This document shows, piece after piece, positions 11,315-22,112 of a DNA stretch of 64,000 nucleotides. Each line of letters starts with the position of its first letter. The stretch's first letter is position 1. The notes beneath the pieces were generated by a model. That model was given only the letters and a program-made list of their open reading frames with translations, was not told the origin of the DNA and did no database searches. The stretch is from contig JALMLS010000330.1 of assembly GCA_038496445.1 (NCBI GenBank), positions 1-64,000 on the forward strand. Direction: 5' to 3'. Made by a program: the position numbers and the translations under genes. This DNA comes from Trichosphaerium sp. ATCC 40318. Taxonomy: Eukaryota > Discosea > Flabellinia > Trichosidae.

Positions 11315-12143
11315 ATGCAGTCACGACCTAATTATTTCTCTTATCTACCTGTTGGCGTACAGATAGAGGTGTTTGAGTACCTTGAGCTTAAAGATCTTTA
11401 TAACGCTTCTCAGGCATCAATACACTTCTATAAGGTAACGGTGGGTCACGCACGTACATGGAAGACATTATTACGCCGTTATGGTGTTCCCAAACACTTA
11501 ATGCGCGTGGACGAATACAGAGAGCAATTTGTGCGGCTACACACGCCAAATTGTGGCGTTTGCGATAAAAACAAAGTAATTCATAAAGTTGTAGTTACAA
11601 CATGTAATACATGCGACGGAGCGTACGTTATTTACGTTTACGACCTAATTGAGACGTATAAAATCCTCTCTTTATGCTCTTTTGTATAAACTGTATTAAA
11701 ACACCTGTAGATGTTGCTCATCGTGTGGTATTCTATGTTGGCTATGTCAAAAACTGGTTTGTATATCTTGTGGTGAAGAAACAAGAGATATTTGTAAAAA
11801 CTGTGAAGCAAGCAGGAATCTGGAGCAAAAAGCAAAGGAGGAAGGTTTACTGTTTGGGTTTGATGATGGACTTCCGGAACATAAAGTACATTCAAATCTA
11901 CCTCCATTGGCTTTAGACCTTGATAATTATACAAGTTTTGGTGATACACCTTTATCACTTGAAGTACTTGGAGTTGGACATAGAAATATTGGAGGTTTTG
12001 GTGATACAATTGGACCTACAGATTTTGACTTTGATATTAACGATACAGTTGAACCTACAGACTTTGATTTTGATAATAGTATAGAGCCTACCACTGCAGA
12101 CTTTGATGTTGTTGAAGATTATGATCCAATGGAGTTATCCTGA
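11315..12143 (+). CDS. F-box protein with Cys-rich zinc-binding domain (left copy)
   Basis: Two exons (11315-11622 and 11711-12143) join in frame over an 88-nt GTACG intron. Residues 1-45 form an F-box (YFSYLPVGVQIEVFEYLELK, then LYNASQAS). A Cys-rich region follows: CGVCDKNK, TCNTCDGA, CCSSCGILCWLC, LVCISCGEE and CKNCE, arranged as Cys pairs typical of RING/B-box-like zinc binding, though no named domain is certain. The C-terminus is acidic and repetitive (repeated PTDFDFD units) and ends DPMELS. Likely an SCF substrate receptor; the zinc region and acidic tail may contact the substrate. The right copy reads the same apart from minor substitutions. Confidence 0.8.
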
Positions 12144-13015
12144 AGAAAGAAATATGACTTGTACTGCAATGGGCAATATTGTTGGATTATGGTGAATGTA
12201 GCTCTCACGTCAATACTAGTTACACAAACTTAGATGAGATTTACTTACCATTTGCCAATGTGACAAAAGACTTTTCTGTTACTTGCGGACACCCTGTAAT
12301 GTACATTTTCTTAACCCCAATAATCGTATAAATACCTATATCTGTAACAAGGGCATCCTATGCCTTATGTAAAAGACAAAGCGTAAAAGGAGATAAGCAG
12401 TAACTTTAGTAGTTGCTCACTCCTTTGGTATCCACATTCCACCAAATCTGAGAAGAAAAAAAAGCGCAAAAATGGAGAAAATTAGTGCATGACAAAAATT
12501 GTTTGTCACTAGTTGAAAACCATTTTAACGAAACCAATGTTGTTAATTCAGGGCGCTTGTTGAACCTATTTAGCGAGCTGTAAACAATAAACCACTTTTT
12601 ATACAACACTGGACCACCAACAAAGAACACTGTCAATCCACTTGTTAAACTAAAGCTTGGGTTTATTTTGTTTACTCAAGTTCTCCAATGTTTCGATTAG
12701 CAATATAACAGTAATAACTTTTTTAATCGTAGCCACAGCTCAAGAACTCTTCCAGGTCATTATGCAACGACTTTTTTCGTACCCCCAACCTGTACCACGT
12801 CACGTGAATCAATATCGTAAGCCAAGCCTTCAGCGCAGAACTCAGGTTGTCCTTTTTAGACTTGTAAAAAAAAATAGTTTTGACGTCACGTGGCTGCGTG
12901 ATTCATACAAAATTTATTTGTGAGCGATACAAGGATAGCACTACTATCAGTCAAGCAGTATGTCGCCTGCTTAAATTTTTTTCGTCATCTTGTACACTGC
13001 TTCTAATTGTAGCTA
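12144..13015. other. Long intergenic region, no gene supported
   Basis: Open frames here differ between the two arms and carry no recognisable domain, so I treat the stretch as noncoding. It holds two CACGTG boxes (near 12,800 and 12,886) and AT-rich sequence. Confidence 0.4.
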
Positions 13016-13357
13016 TTAGCTTCTATCAATCGTGTCACTATACGTACTATCTTCCAAAACACCTTCCCATGCCTTACCAACCGCAGAAACGTGTGGTGAA
13101 GAACCATGTATTTTTAACAGCTCCATTGACTCCCTTTACGCATGTTTTAGTGGTACGAATTCGTTTTTTTTCGTTTTGTACCATTCTTCGAGCATAAAGT
13201 ACTTATTTGGGTTCTCGGCATCCTTGTGGAGGTCGTAGAATATACAACCCTTTTCTTTTCGCGATTCTGCGACTAGTGGCGCTGCTCCTTCAAGAAACTG
13301 GGCTTCCTTGCCTTCTTTTAAGTTAAAAATCGCTACAACTGATACTTTAGACGTCAT
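13016..13357 (-). CDS. ABM-domain (YgiN-like) protein (left copy)
   Basis: Exon 1 encodes MTSKVSVVAIFNLKEGKEA, ESRKEKGCIFYDLHKD and YFMLEEWYKTKKNEF, the standard antibiotic-biosynthesis-monooxygenase (ABM) ferredoxin-like fold. A 27-nt intron joins it in phase to SMELLKIHGSSPHVSAVGKA, which completes the expected H-x-x-S-P-H motif of the family. Total about 104 residues, the usual size. ABM proteins form dimers and act on quinol-like or oxidised lipid substrates in bacteria; the role here is unknown. Without the short intron the ORF would end in an unrelated tail just after the EEW motif. Confidence 0.8.
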
Positions 13358-14233
13358 AGCGTTTGGTTGGTGTTTTATAAAACGGCTTAATGGCATGTCT
13401 TAATGTGTATCATGTGCGAAGCATTTACTTGCTTTTGAGTAGCACAAACCCAGAATTTAAACAAACTAGCAAGTGTCTTCGCTTTGATACCTTTATTGTA
13501 TGCAAGAATTCAATACGTTCGGCGTTAAGCTCAGTGACGAGAAAAACCAAAAAAGACCTGGGATCCAATATTTTTTGCCAATTGTACACAGTGTGCACGG
13601 CTGGGTATTTAGGGGTTTTTCTTCCTTGGTTTTAATTTACTGCCAGTCTATTAGACAGGTACGCTATTATTTGTTAAAAGCAGAGTGTTCTGTAAATAAA
13701 ACAAATGATGGTTAAAAACTGTGCGAAATTTCAATATTTTGGATATTAGAAGTGTTCATTAACTCACCAACAATTTGTTCTCTCCAATGGCGTTCAATAG
13801 TGTTCCTTTTGTTGTTGCTTTTTAGTGTTACCTTTAAGTGGCATGGCTGATACAGTTATAACGTATCAAAAAGATACAAATTAATTTATCGCTTTCGCAT
13901 CATAAATTGACTTGGATAAAGCGACAAAAATGATTATCGATAATCTTACATTTTTTATCATAATGACACACCAGTCTTATGCACTGTTGAAACATGAATA
14001 CACAGCCAATTTCGTTTCCGCGTTCGCTACTGAAAGTGATAGACAAGAACGTTCATTTGATGCAAAGCAACGAAAACGACTTAGCTCTCATTCGACCACA
14101 TATGGTTTGTCATCGCAGCTTTTAAAAATGAAGACCAGTTAATAATGTGGAGTTTATCTATAAACAGTTGTGTTATATGCTTGTTTTAGAGCATTGACGG
14201 CTTAACTTGATTATTTAAGTACAGTGGAGTTTA
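13358..14233. other. Intergenic region containing repeat copy A
   Basis: No intact gene. It contains the four-copy element (13,541-13,818) followed by AT-rich sequence with GATTATCGATAATC palindromes near 13,931. The matching region of the right arm is more diverged than the genes around it. Confidence 0.45.
13541..13818 (+). repeat. Four-copy ~280-bp element, copy A
   Basis: Begins AAAAACCAAAAAAGACCTGG, continues with a TTGCCAATTGTACACAGTGT palindromic stretch, an AATAAAACAAATGATGG segment and CATTAACTCACCAAC, and ends after ATGGCGTTCA and a few more codons. Other copies are at 17,021 (+), 21,853 (-) and 26,212 (-). The short open frame after the ATG is cut by a stop within about 15 codons here. 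Confidence 0.85.
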
Positions 14234-15869
14234 TTAACGTCTGTTATATGCTTGTTTTAGAGCATTGATGACTTCACGTGTTATTTTAGTATTGTGTGCA
14301 CTTATGGTGTGTACACACTTCAGCGGTTTGACTCCTTCATCTGTTACAGAAGTAAATGATAAATTAATGGTGTGAACGCCAGCAAGTGATTTGACTCCTT
14401 CGTCTGTTACTGAAGTAGATGATAAACAAATGCAGTGAACGCCAGCAAGTGATTTGATACCATCATCAGTTACTAATGTATGAGATAAATTAATGCTGTG
14501 AACACCAGCAAGCAATTTTATACTGTTGTCTGTTACTCGTCTACAATATGAGAGGTCAATTATGTGTACACCTTTGAGCGCTTTGACTCCTTCATCTGTT
14601 ATTGCAGAACAAGAACGAAGATGAATGGTATGAACTCCACAAAGTTGTTTGAGTCCTTCATCAGTCACAAAAGTATTGGAGAGGTCAATGGTGTGGACTC
14701 CAGCAAGTACTTTAATACTGTCATCTGTTATTTGTTTGCAATTAGTAAGATTAATTTCATGTGCACCTTTTAGTTCTTTAACAGCCTCATCTGTCACCGA
14801 AGCCCAGGCAATATTAATGGTATGGATACCAGCAAGAGTTTTAATACTTGCATCTGTTAAAGCTTTACAGTTTGAAAGGTCAATGTTGTGTACACCTTGA
14901 AGTGCAATGACACCTTCATCAGTTACTGCAGTGCTACCAAGCTTTATGGTATGAACTCCTGCGAGTGCTTTGACACCATCATCTGTTACTGTAGTGCAAC
15001 CAAGGTTTATGGTGTGAACTCCTGCGAGTGCTTTCACGCCATCATCAGTTACTGGAGTGCCATGAAGGTTTATGGTATGAACTCCTGCAAATGCTTTGAT
15101 ACCATCATCTGTGATTCCTTCACATTCTCGAAGATCAATTTTATGTGCTCCTGCAAGTGTCTTGATACCATCATCTGTAATACCATATGAATATCTAAGG
15201 TCAATAGAATGAACACCAGAAAGTGCTTTAAGATCCTTGTCATGTATTTCATTTGTTTGTGTTGTTCTAATGTGTCTACAACCAGATAACAATGTATAAA
15301 AACTGTACTCATTGCCCTTGTGGTAAAACATAATAACAGAATTGTTCATAACACCTTTGTACTGTCTAATCTTTACAAGGTCCAATAGATTGGAAATATG
15401 AACTGTCTCATATCCGACAACGTAATGAATGACATCGGCCATCAAATGACAAGATTGAGCAACAGAGAATCTATCCTGTCCTGTTGTGTATCTCACAATA
15501 TTTGAAATGACTTCTCTTGGAAAATCCATAATACACGATGGCCTATTGATTAATACAATGAGTAAACCAGTACAAGGAACAAAAAAAAAAGGATAGTAGT
15601 GGGTAGTGCTGCTATGGGCAAACACACGAAAAACAAGAGAGCCAAAGTACATACTGAGGAAGCGCAGTATGCTCAGCAAGCAGATTTGTATTTTTTAATA
15701 AAATTTGATCAAGTTGTTGTTTGAGGGATGTATTTGAGGCGTTTAAAACACTCGAAACTTGTTTTACAAATGTTTCATGCTGTTTCGCTGTTATTTTACT
15801 GAACGCTTCTGTTTGGTTGTTGCGATAATATGAGAGTGCTTGCTCTAATGTCACGCCGCATAAATTCAT
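14234..15869 (-). CDS. F-box protein with tandem leucine-rich repeats (left copy)
   Basis: Exon 1 starts at 15869 (MNLCGVTLEQALSYYRNNQ) and splices in phase to the exon containing the F-box (MDFPREVISNIVRYTTGQDR, then VAQSCHLMADVIHY). It is followed by roughly a dozen repeats of about 23 residues built on the unit ITDDGIKALAGVHTIDLS, alternating between 22- and 24-residue versions with a conserved Cys in every second type. The repeats are unusually uniform, with GVHTI nearly invariant. The protein is probably an SCF substrate receptor. The uniform GVHT repeats resemble LRR proteins of some giant viruses, so transfer is possible but unproven. Repeat content differs from the right copy. Confidence 0.85.
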
Positions 15870-16431
15870 GATTTGGTTTGTCCGGAGAAGCTTGTTTTGT
15901 GACTAGATTGATTGTCTTAAGTAAGTGAAGCAACTCTTAAGTTAAGGTATCACATTCTGTTACCATGGTTGTATACCAAGCAACAAAAGCTTTGAGTAAG
16001 TAGACACTTGAAACTTCACATGGTGGATAGGTGCAACTACAGGTGGACGCTAAACGGCTATAGCCTGCTAGCCTTTTAAGTTTTTGGGACCGGCTATAAC
16101 CGGCTAAGAAAAATAAGAGAAAACTCAACCATTGTTTGCATGTTTTTGCATTTGCTGATAGGCTTTGGACCTATGTATCGAACACAAACGAATTTCAAAG
16201 CCATTGAGATTATGTAGAACTTTAAAAAAGCATGTGGTGCCATGGTACAACACCAACAAAATCGCACATTTTTAAACTGTTGATACCTACGATTACAGAT
16301 TTTATTGCTGAGTTTCTTAGCCGTCGGCTTAGCAGGACAGGGCCACGACCACCTCTAACAAAAGTTTTAAAAGTGAAATCGATCTTTATTTGAATCATTA
16401 GTGGCGAAACGCAATTCTTCTTGGGGTTTAA
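15870..16431. other. Diverged spacer between LRR gene and PLA2 relic
   Basis: The part from about 15,880 to 16,350 does not align with the right arm, so one arm has been replaced here. It contains a short imperfect repeat (GGCTATAGCC and CCGGCTATAACCGGC near 16,060-16,110). No gene is supported. Confidence 0.45.
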
Positions 16432-16580
16432 TTAACAGCCAACTAAAGCAGGTTTACAGTAGAATCCAGAGGTACGTGAGTAGCAATAGTGTTGACTACA
16501 TCCGCATGGGTTGAATATTGGACGAGGGTTACAACATCCTGCGGTTGCTACAAGGCAACTGAGAACAAAACATTGCAATT
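16432..16580 (-). pseudogene. Phospholipase A2 gene relic (last exon only)
   Basis: Matches the final, Cys-rich exon of the PLA2 gene at 22671-23522. The Cys-rich coding segment and the terminal TAA can still be read, but about 820 bp that hold the signal peptide, the catalytic exon and the introns are missing, and the relic is joined directly to sequence that lies upstream of the right-arm gene. It cannot encode an active enzyme. Confidence 0.8.
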
Positions 16581-17020
16581 TTAAACTCCTTTTTGTCCTG
16601 ATCAGGTCTCGCCTTTATTGTCGCGTTCTTACTTTATATTACTACTGTTGTGAGGAAAGATGAAAGGTATGAGTTGTAGTTATTACATTACAATTCTTGT
16701 GACTTTCTGATGTAGGGGTTCTAGTGAGTGTTTTATAAACACAAGGTATACCGTGTTGAGACGTGTTCCGTGGCATGACAATGTGGGCTTGTATTTCGAG
16801 CAACACTGGAGGCGTGATGAAACGTATCGTGGAAATGTGTACATAGAGATCTTTCGTGTGTGACTCATATCGATTTTATGACACAAGGTACAAAAGATAC
16901 TTCTCCTAGTTGTACTTTGCTTTTAATCGGTTGAAATTGTGTGATCACCCTTATTTCAGTATTCACGTGTGATTAGAAGGTTGCTAGAGTGACCACGTTG
17001 TCACTCATTCAACACAGCTG
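16581..17020. other. Upstream flank of the lost PLA2 gene
   Basis: Aligns in reverse with 22,113-22,555. It holds a CACGTG box near 16,966 and no supported gene. Confidence 0.4.
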
Positions 17021-17310
17021 GAAAAAAAAACCAAAAAAGACCTGGGATCCAATATTTTTTGCCAATTGTACACAGTGTGCACAGCTGGGTATTTTAGGGG
17101 GTTGTTTTTCATCTTCGTTTTAATTTACTGCCAGGTCTATTAGAAGTGAAAGCTATTTTTTCTTAAAAACAGAGTGTTCTGTAAATAAAACAAATGATGG
17201 TTAAAAAAGTGTGTGAAATTTCAATATTTTGGATATTAGAAACGTTCATTAACTCACCAACCTGCCAACTCTTGTTCCCTCCAATGGCGTTCAGTAGTGT
17301 TCCTTTTGTT
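17021..17310 (+). repeat. Four-copy element, copy B, at the palindrome inner edge
   Basis: Same element as 13,541-13,818. Homology with copy C ends at about 17,283, which marks the spacer boundary. The ATG at 17,285 begins MAFSSVPFVAVNVLNNQLKT before a GTAAGT donor at about 17,353, so this copy may keep the first exon of a gene whose remainder is missing; nothing downstream on this strand continues it. Confidence 0.75.
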
Positions 17311-17422
17311 GCTGTTAATGTTTTAAATAATCAGCTAAAGACTGATGTCTTTGGTAAGTAACTGAGTTGCCTCCACTCGATTCTTTTGGAGTTTAGCATA
17401 GTCGCAAAGAAAATTTAGTTAA

Positions 17423-19894
17423 CTAGTTTACATTTTTTTTAGCTGCTTCAACAGCTCGCCGTGCTCTCTTTTCTTTAGACCATAACACAAAACCTTTTCT
17501 TCCGCACATTCCGTCATGATATGGTTTACCTCCAATCCCTTTATAATAGGTGGTTAGTAACAGGTAAAAATATGTTCTTTCAATACGCACATAGCATTTT
17601 GGCAAGGTTACCATCTCTTCCACATAGGTTACACTTTTGAGATAGTCCCTTATCCGTTAATATACCTGATATAAGCCACTTTTCGTTACTATTCCCTTGT
17701 GCACGCTTCTTTTTCACTTGTGGTTTAGCAACAGCCACAGGAGCTGCTTAATAAAAAGTGTTAACAAACCGAGAATTTAATAAGAATTATTTTTGTTAAC
17801 GTACGAGTCTCAAAGAACCTCTTACATTCAATAACATATTCTTTTATCTTATTTGGTTTTGCTACAGGTATAATATCTGAAACAATGATTGTTTTACGCA
17901 TACCAATTTGACTAGCGTGGTCAATAGCAGTTTGGATATTTTTGTATTTTTGCTTTAAATCAATTGACTTTAAGTTGATACGCCCATAGCCAACCCTTGA
18001 GTCATCTTCATGGGCCATAATTAACCCACATAAAGCATATCCGTCTTGCCATGAATCATCCCAATTCTTGACATTGTAACTGTGAGATCAAATTAGTTAC
18101 AAATAGTTCATTTCTTGTTAGTCTTACCCTGCTTTTGCAGCAGTATACTGTGCCCACCAAAATAACTTTCCCTCATCTTCGTTGCTTGTTGTATTTGATA
18201 CTGGGTTTTGCCTTTCTCTAGGCTTATTGACACCCTTTTCTTTCTGCGTCTTTACACTCTGATAAGATGAGGAAATCTTCTAAAATACTTTGTTATCACA
18301 ATGTAAAAATAATACTAAACAAACCGGTGCTGATCTTGCGATAGCAGGTGATGATTTAGACCCTCCTTGACTTCTTGCTTTACTGAGTGAATCACCTTCT
18401 CTTTTTCTACGCTGCATTGTAATCCAATCTTCTTGTTGATCACGTTTATTATCAAAACTGCTTGTATTCTAAAACCCAGAAATTAGTTTACAAGGTACCA
18501 CTTAATATTAGTACAACAGGTTTAACTTCTTTTGTTTCTTGTCGGCGCTGTTTAACCCAGCTAGGTGTTACATCCTTTGATACTGTTACATCACGTTTAG
18601 ATGGCCTAGAGAATGACACAGGTTGCTTTTGAGAAACGGTCGATTTCACCTTTGGAGTTGTCTGTACTGGTTTGCTAACCAGTTGTTTCGCGCTAGGTCT
18701 TGAGAATGACACTGGTTCCCTTTGAACTACTCTTGGCTTTACTTGAGTAACATGTGATACCTTATTGGACGTTGTCTTTGTTGTTTGTGCTTGTTGTATT
18801 TTTCGTTGTGTTGATATGGCTTTAACTGGTTCAACCTCAACTGTAATTGGAGCCATAGACACCTGAGTAATAGTAGATTCCTCTAAAATTATCATGGGAG
18901 CACTTATCGATTCTCTACTTCCAATAACATCTGCTGGTGTAGATGTAGTTGACGAGTCTCTAGACATAAAATTTAAAACCCAGAAAATTGTCTTAACAAG
19001 TACCCTTGATTCCATCTCTCTATCCTTGATGCTACGCCTGACGATTGTCTGGGTATCTTCGTAGCTAGAGGTGTTGTTATAGGTTTAGTATTACGTAGTT
19101 CAGCCGTAGCAGGTTTGGGTGAAGATGGTACAACTGGCTTCTTTGTTTCAACAACTTTTGGAGTAGCTTTTATGGTTGTGGCTATTGGTGTTGGCGCTGA
19201 AGTTGTCTGAGACAACATAGATTGAGGTAATCCATATACTTTCTTTGGCTTCTGTTGCTGCATTACAGAACCATATGAAACTTTTGGCATAGTTGACCTG
19301 CCTAACGTAGGAAGGCGTCAAAAAAAAAAACCAGAATCAATAAAATTTGTAAGTGCTTTTTGTTTGGTATACCTTTCTGTCCTGTGGTCACGTGGAATGG
19401 ACTACCTGATACTGTATTTCCTTGACAAGTCACTTTAATGACATAACTTCCTTCTTGAGGTAGAGAAAACTCAACATCAAAAGACTCATCCTCATAAAAA
19501 TGTGTAATAGAAGAAGATACACTAATATCTCCATTTTGGATCTTGACATCTATATCTGCGCTTTTTACTCCTTGCCTCTGTATGACTATTAATGACAGTC
19601 GCAACACAGATAGTCTTTAGGTGACTTACGCCTGGCCAAAACGTAAAAAATGTAGTTTGATTCGCTTTTGCGGTTTTTAAGCCAGGTCCTTCGCATCGCC
19701 TAAAAACGATGTTACAGTGCGGTATTTGTTGTTTGATGCGTACTCGGAAGACGCAGCGTTTATTCGGAAATTACTTGAAGATGTACCATTATCAGCGAAT
19801 ATGGAGTCCATTATATCGTCTACTGAGCCAAGAACTATGTATTTTTGAGCAAATACAGGTAATTTCGTCTAGCATCCAAAACCGTACCGTCCAT
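17423..19894 (-). CDS. Filamin-repeat and calponin-homology domain protein
   Basis: The start at 19894 opens MDVDDIMDSIFADNGTSSSN. The next exons form a filamin/ABP280 repeat: SERCEGPGLKTAKANQTTFF, GVKSADIDVKIQNGDISVSS, SFDVEFSLPQEGSYVIKVTC and GNTVSGSPFHVT. A long Ser/Thr/Pro/Lys-rich linker follows, with two PVSFSRPS motifs. The C-terminal part is a CH domain: KLFWWAQYTAA, VKNWDDSWQDGYALCGLIMA, YKNIQTAIDHASQIGM and IKEYVIECKRFFET. It ends with a Cys-containing basic tail (KCNLCGRDGNLAKMLC). An actin cross-linker is likely. Filamins usually carry the CH domains first; here the filamin repeat precedes the CH domain. Single copy, in the palindrome spacer. Confidence 0.8.
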
Positions 19895-20306
19895 TTCAGT
19901 TTTCTACGCGTCTTCTAGCCTGTACACGTTTAGATTTACATCCAAAAGCTACTGTACTGATTTTTCTAACTAGCGTACTTGTGTGGGTTTTTAGTGTTTG
20001 TAGGAGCTAACAGGAGCGCAACAAGGGTTAACAGAGTATGTAATAAGTCAGTACGGAATAAAACAGGCCAAAAACACGAAATTAGAAAGAAGGTCTTGTC
20101 GGCATTTGACAGAAACAAGAATAGCTCCGAAAGGTCATGTAATCACACTACATTGCAGCAAGCATCGTTTACTGCTGTAATAAACCACTGTAACAGCTGA
20201 CAAAAACGGTAAAACTGGAATGAAGAAAAACCACTGCAATTTCACATAATCCAAGTCACGTTGTTACATTAGCATTCAAACTCTTTCAAATCACTGACAA
20301 ACGCGT
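19895..20306. other. Divergent promoter region of the spacer
   Basis: Separates the filamin/CH gene (-) from the PUB-NADAR gene (+). A Lys/Asn-rich open frame (about 19,979-20,200, +) has no ATG context or homology and is not called. Confidence 0.4.
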
Positions 20307-21464
20307 ATGGAAGCGCCTGATCTCACACTTATCTTATTACGCCTCAAAGACGCATGTGAAACTCCACAAGAGTTTAAAGGCGCCGTAGCTACTATAGACA
20401 AAATATGTAAGAATATTCTATTTAATCCAAGAAACAGAGCGTACTTGTAAGACCACACTGGTTATTTTGTAATATTAAGGCTATTATAATGTAGAAAGGT
20501 CGTGTTCACTAACCCTGCGCTCAACAGAACATTGTTTCGCTTTGGAGATAGCTCAAAAGAGGTACAACAAAAATATGAATCTTTTTGTTCACTAAATACC
20601 TAGTATCTCACAAGCACTGGTTGGATACCATTCTCAAAGGGTATGTACAAAATGCTATTTCTGGTGTTAACAAAAAATAAGGTCTAAGATTTGTTGGAGA
20701 GCATGCTGATTTGGAGCGTGCACGTGGGTATGTTTTGTTGTAGATCTTTTTATTGGTTTTTCTAGCTAATGTCATTAGCATTATACATGCACTTACATAC
20801 ACAGCACAACCTGTTCCAAAGGTTTTGAATTTTTATGGCAAAGATAATCCGTGGGGCTGCTTTTCTAATTTTAGGTGCCATTCTTTCACCCTACAAATGC
20901 AACCGCTTATTATTTTGCAAGTCCGTATCCATTTACCCTCAAAGATAAAGTATGGCCTACAACTGAGCATTATTTTCAAGCTATGAAATTCGAAGGAACA
21001 CCGAATGAGGAGATAGTAAGAAAATTAAGTAAACCATTAGAAGCAAAAATAATGGCAAAGTACAAAGTTTACTTTAGTTCATTACAGTACTTACACATAG
21101 AATTAGGAAACTCAAATCTATAAGACCCAGTAACTGGGCAGATATCAAAGATGGTATAATGTATGAATGCTGCCTTGGTACACCTTCAAAACATGCGAAA
21201 CATAAAGTACTTATAACTATTTTTTGTAGCAAAGTTCCAACAAAACCCATCCATAAGGCGTATTCTGCTCAACACTGGTAATGCTAAACTTGCTGAGCAT
21301 ACTAAAAATGATGTTTACTGGGGTATGTAAGGAGCATACTGATCAAGTATTTATCTCATACTTTTCTAATCTTGTTCAAAGGCGATGGAGGAGATGGATC
21401 TGGTCAAAATAAACTTGGTAAAATACTTATGGCAGTCCGGAAAACCCTGTCTGTCAATAAATAA
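20307..21464 (+). CDS. PUB domain-NADAR domain fusion protein
   Basis: The N-terminal exons encode a PUB/PUG domain: FKGAVATIDKICKNILFNPR, AYLKVVFTNPALNRTLFRFG, STGWIPFSKGLRFVGEHADL. After a short linker (AQPVPK) comes a complete NADAR (YbiA-like) domain: LNFYGKDNPWGCFSNF, then across a 47-nt intron SPYPFTLKDKVWPTTEHYF and QAMKFEGTPNEEIV, and further IRPSNWADIKDGIMYECCL, KFQQNPSIRRILLNTGNAKL and NDVYWGDGGDGSGQNKLGKI. NADAR proteins bind or remove ADP-ribose-type modifications; PUB domains bind p97/Cdc48 tails. Together they suggest a link between ADP-ribose processing and the p97-ubiquitin system, which is inference. All splice joints are in phase. Single copy, in the palindrome spacer. Confidence 0.85.
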
Positions 21465-21852
21465 CTAAGCAAAGAGCAAAAGAGACTCTAAGTGAGCAGT
21501 TTCCTCATATAGTTTATAGCAAGTTACACGTTTTCTTTCTCAACGTTTTTGTTGTAAGCAAAGCAGCGTTAATATCAAGGTAAATTTAGCAATCGTAAAA
21601 TCACTTCGATTAAAAATGAAAGGTTGCTTAATACCCGCACGAATTCATTAGGCAATGGCCATTGTTTGTTGTCATTTTCCACGAGTTTTCAGGCCATCTC
21701 CCGCTAAACTTGTGGTACTACCCATTCATCACGCCCCAGAGTTTCTCGAAATACAATCACTTTCACGCCACGAAGAACACTCACAAATACACGCTAAATA
21801 GAATGTATTTCAACCTCTTTAATCACTCGAGTGTTTGTCCAGTAGACCCCTT
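21465..21852. other. Inner spacer edge with a diverged direct repeat
   Basis: About 21,720-21,830 resembles 22,315-22,430 on the same strand (shared CATCACGCCCCAG and CTCGAAATAC blocks), so an older partial duplication lies beside the palindrome edge. No gene is supported. Confidence 0.5.
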
Positions 21853-22112
21853 TGGAGAGAAAAAGAGTTGGCGGGTTGGTGAGTTAATGAACATTTCTAA
21901 TATCCAAAATATTGAAATTTCGCACAGTTTTTTAACCATCATTTGTTTTATTTACAGAACACTCTGTTTTTAAGAAATAATAGTGTACCTATCTAATAGA
22001 CCTGGCAGTAAATTAAACCAAGGAAGAAAAAAACCCCCTAAATACCCAGCTGTACACACTGTGTACAATTGGCAAAAAATATTGGATCCCAGGTCTTTTT
22101 AGTTTTTTTTTC
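21853..22112 (-). repeat. Four-copy element, copy C
   Basis: Reverse partner of copy B. It runs from CTCCAA beside the spacer to the GACCTGGGATCC end at about 22,100 and lacks the ATG and following codons kept by the other copies. Confidence 0.8.

Larger units (their letters stand above)
1..17283 (+). repeat. Left arm of a giant inverted repeat (palindrome)
   Basis: Read backwards, this stretch matches 21,854-39,903 gene by gene. Examples of paired start codons: 1236/38835, 3396/36620, 6370/33641, 9602/30410, 11315/28696, 15869/24006. Long runs are identical, with scattered substitutions and small indels. The match is lost between about 15,880 and 16,350, and about 820 bp of the right arm (roughly 22,556-23,374) has no left counterpart. 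Position 1 already lies inside the repeat, so the arm probably continues beyond the window. Confidence 0.95.

Noticed and set aside
12406-13197. Several overlapping open frames on both strands
   Set aside because: They differ between the arms by indels and frame, and none shows a domain or splice continuity.
14564-15190. Plus-strand frames with repeated Cys/Ser patterns
   Set aside because: They are antisense shadows of the LRR array, whose nucleotide repeats create periodic open frames.
19709-19918. Plus-strand frames opposite the first exons of the filamin/CH gene
   Set aside because: The minus-strand exons join in phase into a filamin repeat, so the plus-strand frames are shadows.
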